NCBI GenBank assembly: GCA_030618905.1
Contig: JAUXCL010000074.1
Span: 1 to 10,393, forward strand
Length of the DNA: 10,393 nt
Origin: Bacteroidales bacterium
GTDB taxonomy: Bacteria; Bacteroidota; Bacteroidia; Bacteroidales; B18-G4
Direction: 5' to 3'
The position numbers were made by a program, and so were the translations under genes. Positions 1 to 6,846 of this stretch are shown here, in pieces (position 1 is the first letter of the stretch; each line of letters starts with the position of its first letter). Under the pieces are notes generated by a model. It was not told where the DNA came from. It worked only from the letters and a program-made list of their open reading frames with translations, and did no database searches.

Positions 1-372
1 GAATTCTTGCCAACAAGGGCTGTTTATGGGAATATTGATGGAGCAGATATCCGTGGCCGGTATCCGGAAATTGATCTTTTCAAAATAGAAGATATCACAG
101 CAATGATGATACATATCGGAGGCTATCCGGGAAAATATAGCAGCAAGGCCAGGTCAGAGATCATGGAAAACAGGCCGGGGCTCTTCATATCAGGTCATTC
201 GCACATCCTCAAAGTAATGCATGACAAGAAATATAATTTACTCCATATCAACCCGGGAGCAGCAGGAAGATTCGGGTCACACCCGATGATAACAATGGTA
301 AGGTTTATTATTGATGGGGAGCGGGTAAGCGATCTGGAAGTATTTGAAGCAGCAAGGAGCCAGCCTGTATAA
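1..372 (+). CDS. YfcE/MJ0936-like metallophosphoesterase, C-terminal part (5' end outside window)
   Basis: This is the C-terminal part of a calcineurin-like phosphodiesterase of the YfcE/MJ0936 type, a family of metal-dependent phosphodiesterases that are usually cytosolic and about 160-180 residues long. The frame is open to the first base, so the start lies upstream; the TTG at position 7 is an internal leucine and not a start. Visible motifs are YGNID (bases 25-39, the GNxD metal/phosphate motif), an IHIGG segment where the family usually has a THG motif, GHSH (bases 193-204, the last metal-binding histidine pair) and NPGA (about bases 271-282). It ends at a TAA 12 nt before the convergent DUF4293 gene. 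The physiological substrate cannot be read from the sequence. Family placement is well supported; a specific role is not. Confidence 0.85.
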   Translation, partial: EFLPTRAVYGNIDGADIRGRYPEIDLFKIEDITAMMIHIGGYPGKYSSKARSEIMENRPGLFISGHSHILKVMHDKKYNLLHINPGAAGRFGSHPMITMVRFIIDGERVSDLEVFEAARSQPV

Positions 373-384
373 TGGGTTTATCGC

Positions 385-849
385 TTATCTGATGCGATCT
401 GCAGAACGAATCAGTTTTTCATCTTTCATGATAAAACGGCTGGCCAGCAGGAAAAAAGCGAGTATGGCAATGGGAAAATAAATACCCGGTTGTGTGATGT
501 ATTCAGCAGTAGTGCCAGTAGCCTCCTCGATATCAGGAACATAAAAGAAAAATAACAAAACCAGGTACACCACATTTAACAATACGCCAAACCTGAGGAT
601 CCTGATCTGGGCAATCCTGTTCTTAAACAGAAATATGGTCACAAAAGCAATGAGGCTTATCAATCCCATAATGGCTATCAAGGGGATGGTGTTGATCGAA
701 ACTGTCATCGTGGAATAGTTCTCTATGCCGAATAACCCTAATACGATCCAATTTTCATCAATGCTGAAATGTGCAATTGGGAAGAAAAACGAAAGCAAGC
801 CTGCAATAAACGCAAGAAATAAGAATATGGTTTGAACTCTCTGAATCAT
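385..849 (-). CDS. DUF4293 family four-helix membrane protein
   Basis: This 154-residue protein has four strongly hydrophobic segments at about residues 6-26, 53-76, 86-104 and 122-139, so it is probably an inner-membrane protein. The start MIQRVQTIFL and the charged C-terminal tail with the DEKLIRSADRIR pattern match the DUF4293 family as I know it from Bacteroidota. The family has no assigned biochemical function, and it often lies next to rho, as here, divergent from it. The start is the ATG at 849; a TAnnTTTG promoter -7 element lies about 29 nt upstream on the same strand, and there is no obvious Shine-Dalgarno sequence. Family recognition is by memory of sequence pattern and not by a search. 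Confidence 0.85.
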   Translation of the reverse strand: MIQRVQTIFLFLAFIAGLLSFFFPIAHFSIDENWIVLGLFGIENYSTMTVSINTIPLIAIMGLISLIAFVTIFLFKNRIAQIRILRFGVLLNVVYLVLLFFFYVPDIEEATGTTAEYITQPGIYFPIAILAFFLLASRFIMKDEKLIRSADRIR

Positions 850-877
850 AATAATAAGACTTTTATTGTGAGAGATG

Positions 878-885
878 CAAATATA
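878..885 (-). promoter_or_regulatory. Candidate -7 promoter element for the DUF4293 gene
   Basis: The minus strand reads TATATTTG, a full match to the Bacteroidota housekeeping -7 consensus TAnnTTTG. It would place transcription start about 20-25 nt upstream of the ATG at 849. I find no TTG at the expected -33 distance, so only half of the promoter is supported. Confidence 0.45.
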
Positions 886-909
886 CTGGTTTTATTTAAA
901 AATATTTTC

Positions 910-937
910 TTGTGTATCCAAATAATTATTATATTTG
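910..937 (+). promoter_or_regulatory. Candidate rho promoter (TTG, 17 nt, TATATTTG)
   Basis: A TTG at 910-912 is followed after 17 nt by TATATTTG at 930-937, matching both parts of the Bacteroidota -33/-7 promoter consensus. Transcription would start near 944, giving rho a 5' leader of roughly 130 nt. The region is AT-rich, so chance matches are possible. Confidence 0.5.
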
Positions 938-1077
938 CAGCTGATTAAGTTATCCCTTATTAATTTCTATATCAATTTCATATAAAATTATTACCTGACA
1001 AAAATACCTCTTTGGGTGTAAATTGCATTCTTGCTTCCTGCTTCCCAATAAAAAGTAAAAATTAAAAAATCTATTCA

Positions 1078-2742
1078 ATGTACGATATTATAGAACTCAA
1101 CGGAAAGTTAGTTTCTGAGTTAAGAGAGATCGCCAAGGGACTCAAGATTCCCAAATTTGACAAATTACTGAAACAAGACCTGATCTACAAGATCCTTGAT
1201 CACCAGGCGTTAAATCCATCCCGGGCGGTTCTCGATAAAGAAAAATCCAGATCCGGTAGGCCTCCCGCCAAAAAGAAGGCCAAACCAATCAATGTTGACA
1301 ACAAGAAAACAGATAAAGAAAATAAACCTGTAAAATTCTCGCCACCTTCAGGTGAGCAGCGACAAAACATGCCCAAACAGGCAAAACCCAGGCACGACAG
1401 AAAGCCAAAGACAGAAGTAAAACCTAAGACAGAAGTAAAACCTAAGCCAGAAGAAAAACCTAAGACAGAAGAAAAACCGAGAGAGACTGTTACTGCTGTA
1501 ATTGAAACTCCGGAAAAAAGACCTGAAGTTCCCAAAAGGCATAGTGATGGTGATAAAAGTTACAGAGATCAGCGATATAAAAGCCAGGATAAACGTAAAG
1601 AGGAATTTTCTTTTGAGTTTGAAGGCATAGTGACCAGTGAAGGTGTTTTGGAAATCATGCCTGATGGCTATGGGTTCCTGAGGTCCTCGGATTATAATTA
1701 CCTGAATTCACCGGATGACATTTATGTCTCGCAATCACAAATAAAGCTCTTCGGTTTGAAAACCGGAGATACGGTCAAAGGCAGTATTCGTCCACCCAAG
1801 GATGGAGAAAAATATTTCCCGCTTATCAAAGTTGAATTTATCAATGGAAGGCCTCCTGCAGAAATTCGAGACAGGATCCCTTTTGATTTCCTGACACCTT
1901 TATTCCCTGAAGAAAAATTTAATCTTGCAAAAAATCCAAACCCGGATGAAGGACAGTCGACGAGAATCATTGATCTTTTCACCCCGATTGGTAAAGGACA
2001 GAGGGGGCTCATCGTAGCCCAGCCAAAGACTGGTAAGACCATGCTGCTTAAAGCAGTTGCCAACTCTATTGCCTACAACCATCCGGAAGCTTTTCTTATC
2101 GTGCTGCTCATTGACGAAAGACCTGAAGAGGTTACAGATATGGCCAGGAGTGTTAACGCCGAGGTGATTTCATCAACTTTTGACGAACCGGCCGAAAGGC
2201 ATGTTAAAATTGCCAACATTGTCCTTGAAAAAGCCAAAAGAATGACAGAATGCGGCCATGATGTGGTAATCCTGCTGGATTCAATCACACGCCTGGCAAG
2301 GGCATATAATACTGTTTCTCCTGCTTCGGGAAAAGTGCTGTCAGGTGGTGTGGAAGCCAATGCTTTGCAAAAGCCCAAACGTTTCTTTGGCGCAGCCAGA
2401 AAAATTGAATTTGGCGGTTCGCTTACTATCATTGCCACAGCGCTGACTGAAACCGGATCCAAGATGGATGAGGTGATCTTTGAAGAATTTAAAGGTACCG
2501 GCAACATGGAATTGCAGCTTGACCGTAAGCTTTCCAATAAACGGATCTATCCCTCAATTGATATTGTAGCTTCCAGTACCAGGAGAGATGACCTTTTGTA
2601 TGACAAGGAAACACTGCAAAGGATCTGGATCTTGAGGAATCACCTGGCCGATATGAATCCGCTTGAAGCAATGCAATTTCTGAGAGATAAGATGAAGTTC
2701 ACCCAATCCAATGAGGAATTCCTGGTATCCATGAATGGATAA
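1078..2742 (+). CDS. rho: Transcription termination factor Rho with long basic insertion
   Basis: This is the hexameric RNA-dependent ATPase that binds nascent RNA and terminates transcription. The order is: a Rho N-terminal helical domain (about residues 1-45); a lysine/proline-rich, probably disordered insertion (about 46-180) holding four tandem K-T/P-E-V/E-K-P hexapeptides (111-134); a cold-shock-like primary RNA-binding domain with DGYGFLR (196-202); and the ATPase core. In the core are the P-loop GLIVAQPKTGKT (310-321), the Walker B strand VVILLD ending at D401, the Q-loop with SGGVEANAL (422-430) and PKRFFGAAR (433-441), and the R-loop GTGNMELQLDRK (473-484). The core is complete, so it should be active. 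At 554 residues it is much longer than E. coli Rho (419), the excess being the insertion typical of Bacteroidota. The start fits the conserved N-terminus, with an A-rich leader and no clear Shine-Dalgarno. Confidence 0.97.
   Translation: MYDIIELNGKLVSELREIAKGLKIPKFDKLLKQDLIYKILDHQALNPSRAVLDKEKSRSGRPPAKKKAKPINVDNKKTDKENKPVKFSPPSGEQRQNMPKQAKPRHDRKPKTEVKPKTEVKPKPEEKPKTEEKPRETVTAVIETPEKRPEVPKRHSDGDKSYRDQRYKSQDKRKEEFSFEFEGIVTSEGVLEIMPDGYGFLRSSDYNYLNSPDDIYVSQSQIKLFGLKTGDTVKGSIRPPKDGEKYFPLIKVEFINGRPPAEIRDRIPFDFLTPLFPEEKFNLAKNPNPDEGQSTRIIDLFTPIGKGQRGLIVAQPKTGKTMLLKAVANSIAYNHPEAFLIVLLIDERPEEVTDMARSVNAEVISSTFDEPAERHVKIANIVLEKAKRMTECGHDVVILLDSITRLARAYNTVSPASGKVLSGGVEANALQKPKRFFGAARKIEFGGSLTIIATALTETGSKMDEVIFEEFKGTGNMELQLDRKLSNKRIYPSIDIVASSTRRDDLLYDKETLQRIWILRNHLADMNPLEAMQFLRDKMKFTQSNEEFLVSMNG
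1408..1479 (+). repeat. Four 18-bp tandem repeats inside rho
   Basis: Four head-to-tail 18-bp units run at 1408-1425, 1426-1443, 1444-1461 and 1462-1479. The first two are identical (AAGACAGAAGTAAAACCT); the third and fourth differ at a few bases. Each encodes a hexapeptide of the form K-T/P-E-V/E-K-P in the Rho insertion. Gain or loss of a unit keeps the frame, so length could vary between strains. Confidence 0.9.
2727..2740. repeat. Short inverted repeat at the rho/mpl convergent junction
   Basis: ATCCAT-GA-ATGGAT spans the last codons of rho, just before its stop. It can form a 5-bp stem with a TGAA tetraloop in the rho transcript and lies about 9 nt beyond the mpl stop on the other strand. 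Neither side has a U-tract, so it does not qualify as an intrinsic terminator. Confidence 0.35.
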
Positions 2743-2748
2743 AGGCAA

Positions 2749-4113
2749 TTATTCTGAGTTTAATATTTCTTCACTTAATTTTTTCAGGTCAATCCCATCA
2801 AAATTACCTGAGCTCATCATGAGCAAATTGGAATTTCTCCAGTTTTGCTGAAGCAAGTAATTTTTTAATGCATTTGATTCATTAAACACTTGCAAGCCAG
2901 GAGTCTTGAATGCATCTATAATTTCCTCCACCGCAATAGGCTTGAGTTTCTTAAGCTCAATGGCATGCGGATTAAAATAAACGACAGGCAGGTCAGCCTG
3001 ATCCATGGTACCGGCATAATGCGATAAAAAGTCTTTACTCAGGCTGCTGTATGTGTGCAACTCGATACAGGCAAGCAATTTACGCCCGGGAAACTGATTT
3101 TTCACTGCATTGATTGTCGCCTTCAACTTGGAAGGGGCATGGGCAAAGTCTGTATATATGGCAGTTCCGGCCCCCTTTGCGACCAATTCCAGGCGCTTTG
3201 CAGCCCCCTTAAATGTCCCCATAGTCTCAAGTACCTTTTCCATCGGGATGCCAAGCTGCTGACAGATCATTCCTGCTCCATTAAGGTTAGCCAGGTTATG
3301 GTCACCAAATATGTGCATTGGATATTCCCTGCCTTCATATGTCACAATGGTTTTGTCATCCGCTGATCTATGAGCGGGCAAAGCATATGGGATCTTATTA
3401 AGGTCCGGTCTGCTTTCAGCAGCCAGGCGTGATAGTTCCGGGTCTTCATTGAAATAGATCAGTGCTCCGTCATGCTCAATCAACTCAATAAAAATGCGGA
3501 ACTGCTCCAGGTAATTTTCAAATGTTGGGAATACATTGATATGGTCCCAGGCAATACCACTCAGAAGTGCAATATGGGGCCTGTAAAGATGGAACTTAGG
3601 CCTGGGGTCCAATGCCGATGTCAGGTACTCATCGCCTTCAAAAAGCATAATGGGAGCTGTATCTGATAACCTGACCATGACATCAAATCCTTCCAGCTGC
3701 GCACCCACAAGGTAATCGAAATCCAGGCCCCGGGCTTTTAGTACATGCATAAGCATGGCTGTTATGGTAGTTTTCCCATGACTTCCTCCAATAACAACGC
3801 GCTTTTTCTCTTTAGCATGTTCGAACAGAAACTCAGGAAATGAATAAATGTTCAGGTTCAATTCCTTTGCCCGTTCCAGCTCGGGGTTACCCTGTTGGGC
3901 ATGCATGCCCAGGACAACAGCATCCAGCCCCCTGTGGATCCGTTTGGCATCCCAACCCATCTTCTCCGGCAGAATTCCATGCTTTCCCAGACGACCTTTG
4001 GAAGGTTCGAAGATCTCATCATCAGAACCTGTAACTACATGTCCTTTATGGTGTAAGGCTATTGCAAGATTGTGCATTGCACTGCCCCCGATAGCGATAA
4101 AATGTAATTTCAT
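2749..4113 (-). CDS. mpl: Mpl-type Mur ligase (UDP-MurNAc : murein tripeptide ligase)
   Basis: Mpl ligases attach recycled L-Ala-gamma-D-Glu-meso-DAP tripeptide to UDP-MurNAc with ATP, in the cytosol, feeding peptidoglycan recycling. The start is the ATG at 4113, giving 454 residues, close to E. coli Mpl (457). It begins with the Rossmann-like glycine motif IGGSAMHNLA (8-17), followed by GSDDEIFEPS (29-38); the other Mur ligases are less similar at the N-terminus. The ATP-binding loop is IGGSHGKTT (108-116), with GDEY (160-163), WDHINVFPT (189-197) and DFAHAPSK (322-329) from the central and C-terminal domains. An AAGGAG ribosome site 10 nt upstream fixes this start. The frame stays open upstream to 4353, but that extension overlaps cysH and shows no family similarity. 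Its stop is 6 nt from the rho stop. MurC is the main alternative; the N-terminal pattern and length favour Mpl. Confidence 0.88.
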   Translation of the reverse strand: MKLHFIAIGGSAMHNLAIALHHKGHVVTGSDDEIFEPSKGRLGKHGILPEKMGWDAKRIHRGLDAVVLGMHAQQGNPELERAKELNLNIYSFPEFLFEHAKEKKRVVIGGSHGKTTITAMLMHVLKARGLDFDYLVGAQLEGFDVMVRLSDTAPIMLFEGDEYLTSALDPRPKFHLYRPHIALLSGIAWDHINVFPTFENYLEQFRIFIELIEHDGALIYFNEDPELSRLAAESRPDLNKIPYALPAHRSADDKTIVTYEGREYPMHIFGDHNLANLNGAGMICQQLGIPMEKVLETMGTFKGAAKRLELVAKGAGTAIYTDFAHAPSKLKATINAVKNQFPGRKLLACIELHTYSSLSKDFLSHYAGTMDQADLPVVYFNPHAIELKKLKPIAVEEIIDAFKTPGLQVFNESNALKNYLLQQNWRNSNLLMMSSGNFDGIDLKKLSEEILNSE

Positions 4114-4123
4114 GTACTGTATT

Positions 4124-4129
4124 CTCCTT
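4124..4129 (-). promoter_or_regulatory. Shine-Dalgarno site that sets the mpl start
   Basis: The minus strand reads AAGGAG 10 nt upstream of the ATG at 4113. It is one of the few good ribosome-binding sites in this window and supports the shorter 454-residue product over the longer open frame reaching 4353. Confidence 0.65.
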
Positions 4130-4143
4130 TGCTGTTGAAGAAC

Positions 4144-4151
4144 CAAAGTTA
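4144..4151 (-). promoter_or_regulatory. Candidate -7 promoter element for mpl
   Basis: The minus strand reads TAACTTTG, a full match to TAnnTTTG. The implied transcription start is about 25 nt upstream of the mpl ATG and leaves the AAGGAG site inside the transcript. No TTG is found at -33 spacing. Confidence 0.45.
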
Positions 4152-4163
4152 AATTTATTTTGT

Positions 4164-4171
4164 TACCTTTG
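4164..4171 (+). promoter_or_regulatory. Candidate -7 promoter element for cysH
   Basis: TACCTTTG matches TAnnTTTG and ends 26 nt before the cysH ATG, giving a leader of about 20 nt. It lies 12 nt from the opposing mpl -7 element, so the two promoters share the same short stretch. No TTG is found at -33 spacing. Confidence 0.45.
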
Positions 4172-4197
4172 TTTGTATAGCAGATAGATTTTATTTC

Positions 4198-4914
4198 ATG
4201 GCAGACGTAGCAATACCGGAGCATATCCATAAGCTCAATAAGGATCTCCAAAACGCTGGCCCACAAGAGGTTTTGCATTATTTCCTGAATGAATACAAAG
4301 GCAGGATCGCCTTTGCTACCAGCCTTGGCGCAGAAGACCAGGTACTCACCCAAATGATAGCAGAAATTGACCCGGAATGTAAAATCTTCACTTTAGACAC
4401 CGGCAGGCTTTTCCAGGAGACCTATGATCTTATTGAAAAAACCATGGCCAGGTATAAGCTCAGTATTGAAGTCTTTTTCCCTGACAGGAAAGAAGTCCAG
4501 GAAATGGTTAAATCGCATGGCATTAACTTATTTTACAAAAGCATTGATCTCAGGAAATTGTGCTGCCATAACCGCAAGATTGAACCATTGACCCGTGCAC
4601 TGAACGGTATTGATGTTTGGATCAGCGGATTGAGAAATGAGCAGTCGGTCACCAGAAAAGACATCCGGGTGGTGGAATGGGATGAAAACTTTAAGCTCCT
4701 CAAGATCAACCCACTTAAAGACTGGTCGGAGAAGGGGACGTGGGACTATATCAAAGCGCACAATATTCCTTACAGCAGTCTTCATGAAAAAGGATACCCA
4801 AGCATCGGCTGCCAACCATGCACAAGGGCTATTGGACCCGATGAAGACATCAGGGCAGGCCGCTGGTGGTGGGAAAACCCGGAGATGAAGGAATGTGGGA
4901 TTCATAAGAAGTGA
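4198..4914 (+). CDS. cysH: Adenylyl-sulfate reductase, [4Fe-4S] CysH type
   Basis: This cytosolic enzyme reduces activated sulfate to sulfite, with thioredoxin as the usual electron donor, in assimilatory sulfate reduction. The 238-residue protein has the PAPS/APS reductase core: SLGAEDQ (42-48, the nucleotide-binding loop), LDTGRLFQETY (67-77), ISGLRNEQS (142-150) and INPLKDWS (170-177). The cluster-binding cysteine pairs Cys122-Cys123 and Cys205-x-x-Cys208 are both present. These mark the iron-sulfur class, which mostly uses APS, in contrast to the cluster-free PAPS enzyme of E. coli. The catalytic cysteine is Cys233 in the C-terminal ECGIH motif. All key residues are intact. No sulfate adenylyltransferase or sulfite reductase gene lies in the window, so the rest of the pathway must be elsewhere. 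APS specificity is inferred from the cysteine pattern. Confidence 0.93.
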   Translation: MADVAIPEHIHKLNKDLQNAGPQEVLHYFLNEYKGRIAFATSLGAEDQVLTQMIAEIDPECKIFTLDTGRLFQETYDLIEKTMARYKLSIEVFFPDRKEVQEMVKSHGINLFYKSIDLRKLCCHNRKIEPLTRALNGIDVWISGLRNEQSVTRKDIRVVEWDENFKLLKINPLKDWSEKGTWDYIKAHNIPYSSLHEKGYPSIGCQPCTRAIGPDEDIRAGRWWWENPEMKECGIHKK

Positions 4915-4966
4915 AGCGGGAAGGGTGAAGGGTGAAGCGAAATTTCAATTTTCAACTTTCAATTTT
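4911..4966. repeat. Low-complexity GTGAAGG / TTTCAATT repeats between cysH and the nuclease gene
   Basis: GTGAAG at 4911-4916 is followed by two copies of GGTGAAG (4924-4930, 4931-4937), then a run built from TTTCAATT-like units (4943-4966). The first part contains the cysH stop codon. The second encodes, on the minus strand, the last residues of the nuclease. No stable hairpin with a U-tract is visible. Confidence 0.5.
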
Positions 4967-5991
4967 ATAAAGACCGGCAGGTGGTCGCTGTAGCCACCAA
5001 TATACCTCGGGCCGGAATAGGTTCTGAAGGGTTTTATGCCAAAATATTTCTCATCCTTCATCAGGAGGAAATCCGGATGGTAAATCCATACCCTGCGATC
5101 AGGGATACAGATCTTTCCCCCGGGGTCCAGGAGATTTGAAGACACAAGGATCTGGTCGAAGACATACCATTGTGATTTGTATTTAATGCTTCCTTCCAAT
5201 TTTGTCTTACCGGGATCTTTCATTAAGTTGTGCAACTTGGTATCATTTTCATATAGAAACCGCAGACTTTCATCATCTGGCTCATCATTAAAATCACCCA
5301 TAATTACAATCTTTGGATCTTTGCAAACATGGTAAAGTGAATCTACATTTTCTCTTAAAATCCTGGATGCAGCCATTCTCTTCCGGCTGGTAAATGCATA
5401 ATCACCGTATCGTGAAGGCCAATGATTGATAAATAAATGCAAAGTGTCCCGATTGCAAAACAAGCCTTTAACATACAATATATCCCTGGTTTTAAGGGTG
5501 CTGTCAAAGGACAAATGAACTGCGATATTATCTGAGTTCAGCACTGTAAAGTGCTCTCTTTGATAGAGCATAGCCACATCAATCCCACGCCTGTCAGGTG
5601 AATCAAAATGAACATAAGCAAAGGGCCAGGAAGCTAACGGGCTTTCTGTGATCAGCATGTTGAGGACGGCTTCGTTTTCAATTTCGCATAAACCAACAAT
5701 TGCAGGAGGATTCCATTTACCTAATCCGATAATCACTTTAGCGGTTGTTTGCAGTTTATGATTAAGCCTGTTACGGTTCCAGCCTTTTATCCCCCAGGGT
5801 AAAAATTCATCATCCTCACATTCCGGATCATCATGGGTATCAAACAGGTTTTCGACATTATAAAAAGCAATTTTATATTCCTCTAACCTGGAACTGATTG
5901 ATTCTTTCCTCCCCTGGGCACATAAAATGGCCCAGATCATAGCCAAAATGATGCCCGGAAGGAGATATTTTCCCCTCATTTTAACTTTCAT
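4945..5991 (-). CDS. Exported endonuclease/exonuclease/phosphatase-fold protein
   Basis: This 348-residue protein has the metal-dependent EEP hydrolase fold shared by DNase I-like nucleases and some phosphatases. Residues 6-26 form a basic-then-hydrophobic signal peptide with no clean lipobox, so export to the periplasm or beyond is likely. Motifs in order: NVENLFD (45-51), the metal-binding glutamate region CEIEN (102-106, Glu103), NHWPSR (189-194), GDFND (232-236), FDQIL (278-282) and the closing SDHLP (335-339) with the catalytic Asp-His. All expected active-site residues are present. Similar proteins are common in Bacteroidota and are usually annotated as endonucleases; nucleic acid as substrate is not certain. 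Starts at residue 1 (5991) and Met5 (5979) are both possible, neither with a good ribosome site. It is flanked by unrelated genes and appears to be a single transcription unit. Confidence 0.87.
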   Translation of the reverse strand: MKVKMRGKYLLPGIILAMIWAILCAQGRKESISSRLEEYKIAFYNVENLFDTHDDPECEDDEFLPWGIKGWNRNRLNHKLQTTAKVIIGLGKWNPPAIVGLCEIENEAVLNMLITESPLASWPFAYVHFDSPDRRGIDVAMLYQREHFTVLNSDNIAVHLSFDSTLKTRDILYVKGLFCNRDTLHLFINHWPSRYGDYAFTSRKRMAASRILRENVDSLYHVCKDPKIVIMGDFNDEPDDESLRFLYENDTKLHNLMKDPGKTKLEGSIKYKSQWYVFDQILVSSNLLDPGGKICIPDRRVWIYHPDFLLMKDEKYFGIKPFRTYSGPRYIGGYSDHLPVFIKLKVEN

Positions 5992-6029
5992 TCTGCAAAA
6001 AAATTCATCACCCTGTATTCTTTAATACC

Positions 6030-6062
6030 GAAATTTACTGATTTGTCCTAAATATCTTACAA
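6030..6062 (-). promoter_or_regulatory. Weak candidate promoter for the exported nuclease gene
   Basis: On the minus strand a TTG (6062-6060) is followed after 22 nt by TAAATTTC (6037-6030), one mismatch from TAnnTTTG. Position and spacing are acceptable, but the match is imperfect in an AT-rich gap. Confidence 0.25.
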
Positions 6063-6170
6063 TTAGCCCCTTATTTATCCCTGAAATAAATACTATCCGA
6101 AAAGCCGAACCAATTGAAAAAATGACCGTTAAATAGCGTAGCCCTAAATATATATTGTAGACAGATGATA

Positions 6171-6192
6171 CTGATTTTAAAAATTTTATCAG
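6171..6192. repeat. AT-rich dyad upstream of the sigma factor gene
   Basis: CTGAT and ATCAG form 5-bp inverted arms around an AT-rich centre, 49 nt before the sigma factor ATG. It could be an operator or nothing. The 5992-6241 gap otherwise shows only AT-rich sequence; the best -7-like match ahead of the sigma gene, TACCTTTT at 6203-6210, has one mismatch and no partner element. Confidence 0.2.
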
Positions 6193-6241
6193 AAAAGAGG
6201 GTTACCTTTTTAACATTTTGGAATAAATAACTGGACTGAGT

Positions 6242-6823
6242 ATGCATTATATTGAAGAATCATTGCTTGAAGGCATACGGTTGAATGATACGGATACACT
6301 TGAGTATATTTACAAAAAGTTTTATCCATCAGTCAAGACCTTTATCGTGCTGAACAGTGGAAATGATGATGATGCAAAAGACATCTTCCAGGAGTCTATC
6401 ATCGTAATTTTCCGTAGGTTAAAGGACGAAAGCTTTACGATCACATGTTCTTTTAAAACGTATATTTTCTCGATCAGCAAGAACTTATGGCTGAAAGAGC
6501 TGGAGAGAAGGAAAATTGAGCGGAATAAGATCCATTACAATGAGGAGTTTGATACATCGGACTGTGATATTGATGAACCGGTATCAACAGAAAAATTGGA
6601 CAGGTATAAATTATACCAAACACATTTCCTCAGCCTCAGCAAGGACTGCCAGAAGGTACTAAGATTGTTCCTGGACAAGGTGCCACTGAAAGAAATTGCG
6701 AGCATTATGGGATACGCCAGTGAGAAATATGCCAAGAAGAGAAAGTACCAGTGCAAAGAAATGCTGATCAAACGTATTACAAACGACCCCTACTATAAAA
6801 ATCAACATATAACGAAAACCTAA
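6242..6823 (+). CDS. ECF-type sigma-70 family RNA polymerase sigma factor
   Basis: This 193-residue protein directs RNA polymerase to a set of promoters. It has the two-domain layout of ECF sigma factors: region 2 at about residues 15-92, with DAKDIFQESIIVIFRRL (44-60) as the polymerase-binding helix and FKTYIFSISKNLWLKELERR (71-90) as the -10-binding part; a short acidic linker (about 100-120); and region 4 at about 128-180, whose helix-turn-helix includes LKEIASIMGYASEKYAKKRK (149-168). The GY-S-x-x-YAKKRK pattern is typical of a Bacteroidota sigma family. No extra regulatory domain is visible. The next gene starts 24 nt after its stop on the same strand and encodes a membrane protein with an anti-sigma-like N-terminus, so the two are probably co-transcribed. 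Target promoters are unknown. Confidence 0.9.
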   Translation: MHYIEESLLEGIRLNDTDTLEYIYKKFYPSVKTFIVLNSGNDDDAKDIFQESIIVIFRRLKDESFTITCSFKTYIFSISKNLWLKELERRKIERNKIHYNEEFDTSDCDIDEPVSTEKLDRYKLYQTHFLSLSKDCQKVLRLFLDKVPLKEIASIMGYASEKYAKKRKYQCKEMLIKRITNDPYYKNQHITKT

Positions 6824-6846
6824 CTTTAAACAAAACCAGTAGAACG

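Noticed and set aside
1..6. GAATTC at the very first base, suggesting a cloned EcoRI fragment edge
   Set aside because: The same hexamer occurs at several internal places (for example 1704-1709), and the far end of the window is not such a site, so it carries no information about origin.
389..419. Intrinsic terminator after the metallophosphoesterase gene
   Set aside because: CTGAT and ATCAG followed by five T residues give only a 5-bp AT-rich stem with a 16-nt loop; too weak to call.
1200..1535. Antisense reading frame over the rho insertion
   Set aside because: It is the mirror of the lysine/proline repeat region, of low complexity, with no start signal and no recognisable domain. The other antisense frames in rho (for example 2073-2537) are shadows for the same reasons.
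4114..4353. N-terminal extension of mpl from an upstream in-frame start at 4353
   Set aside because: It overlaps the start of cysH on the other strand, bears no Mur ligase similarity, and the ATG at 4113 has a good AAGGAG site and begins exactly at the conserved Mpl N-terminus.
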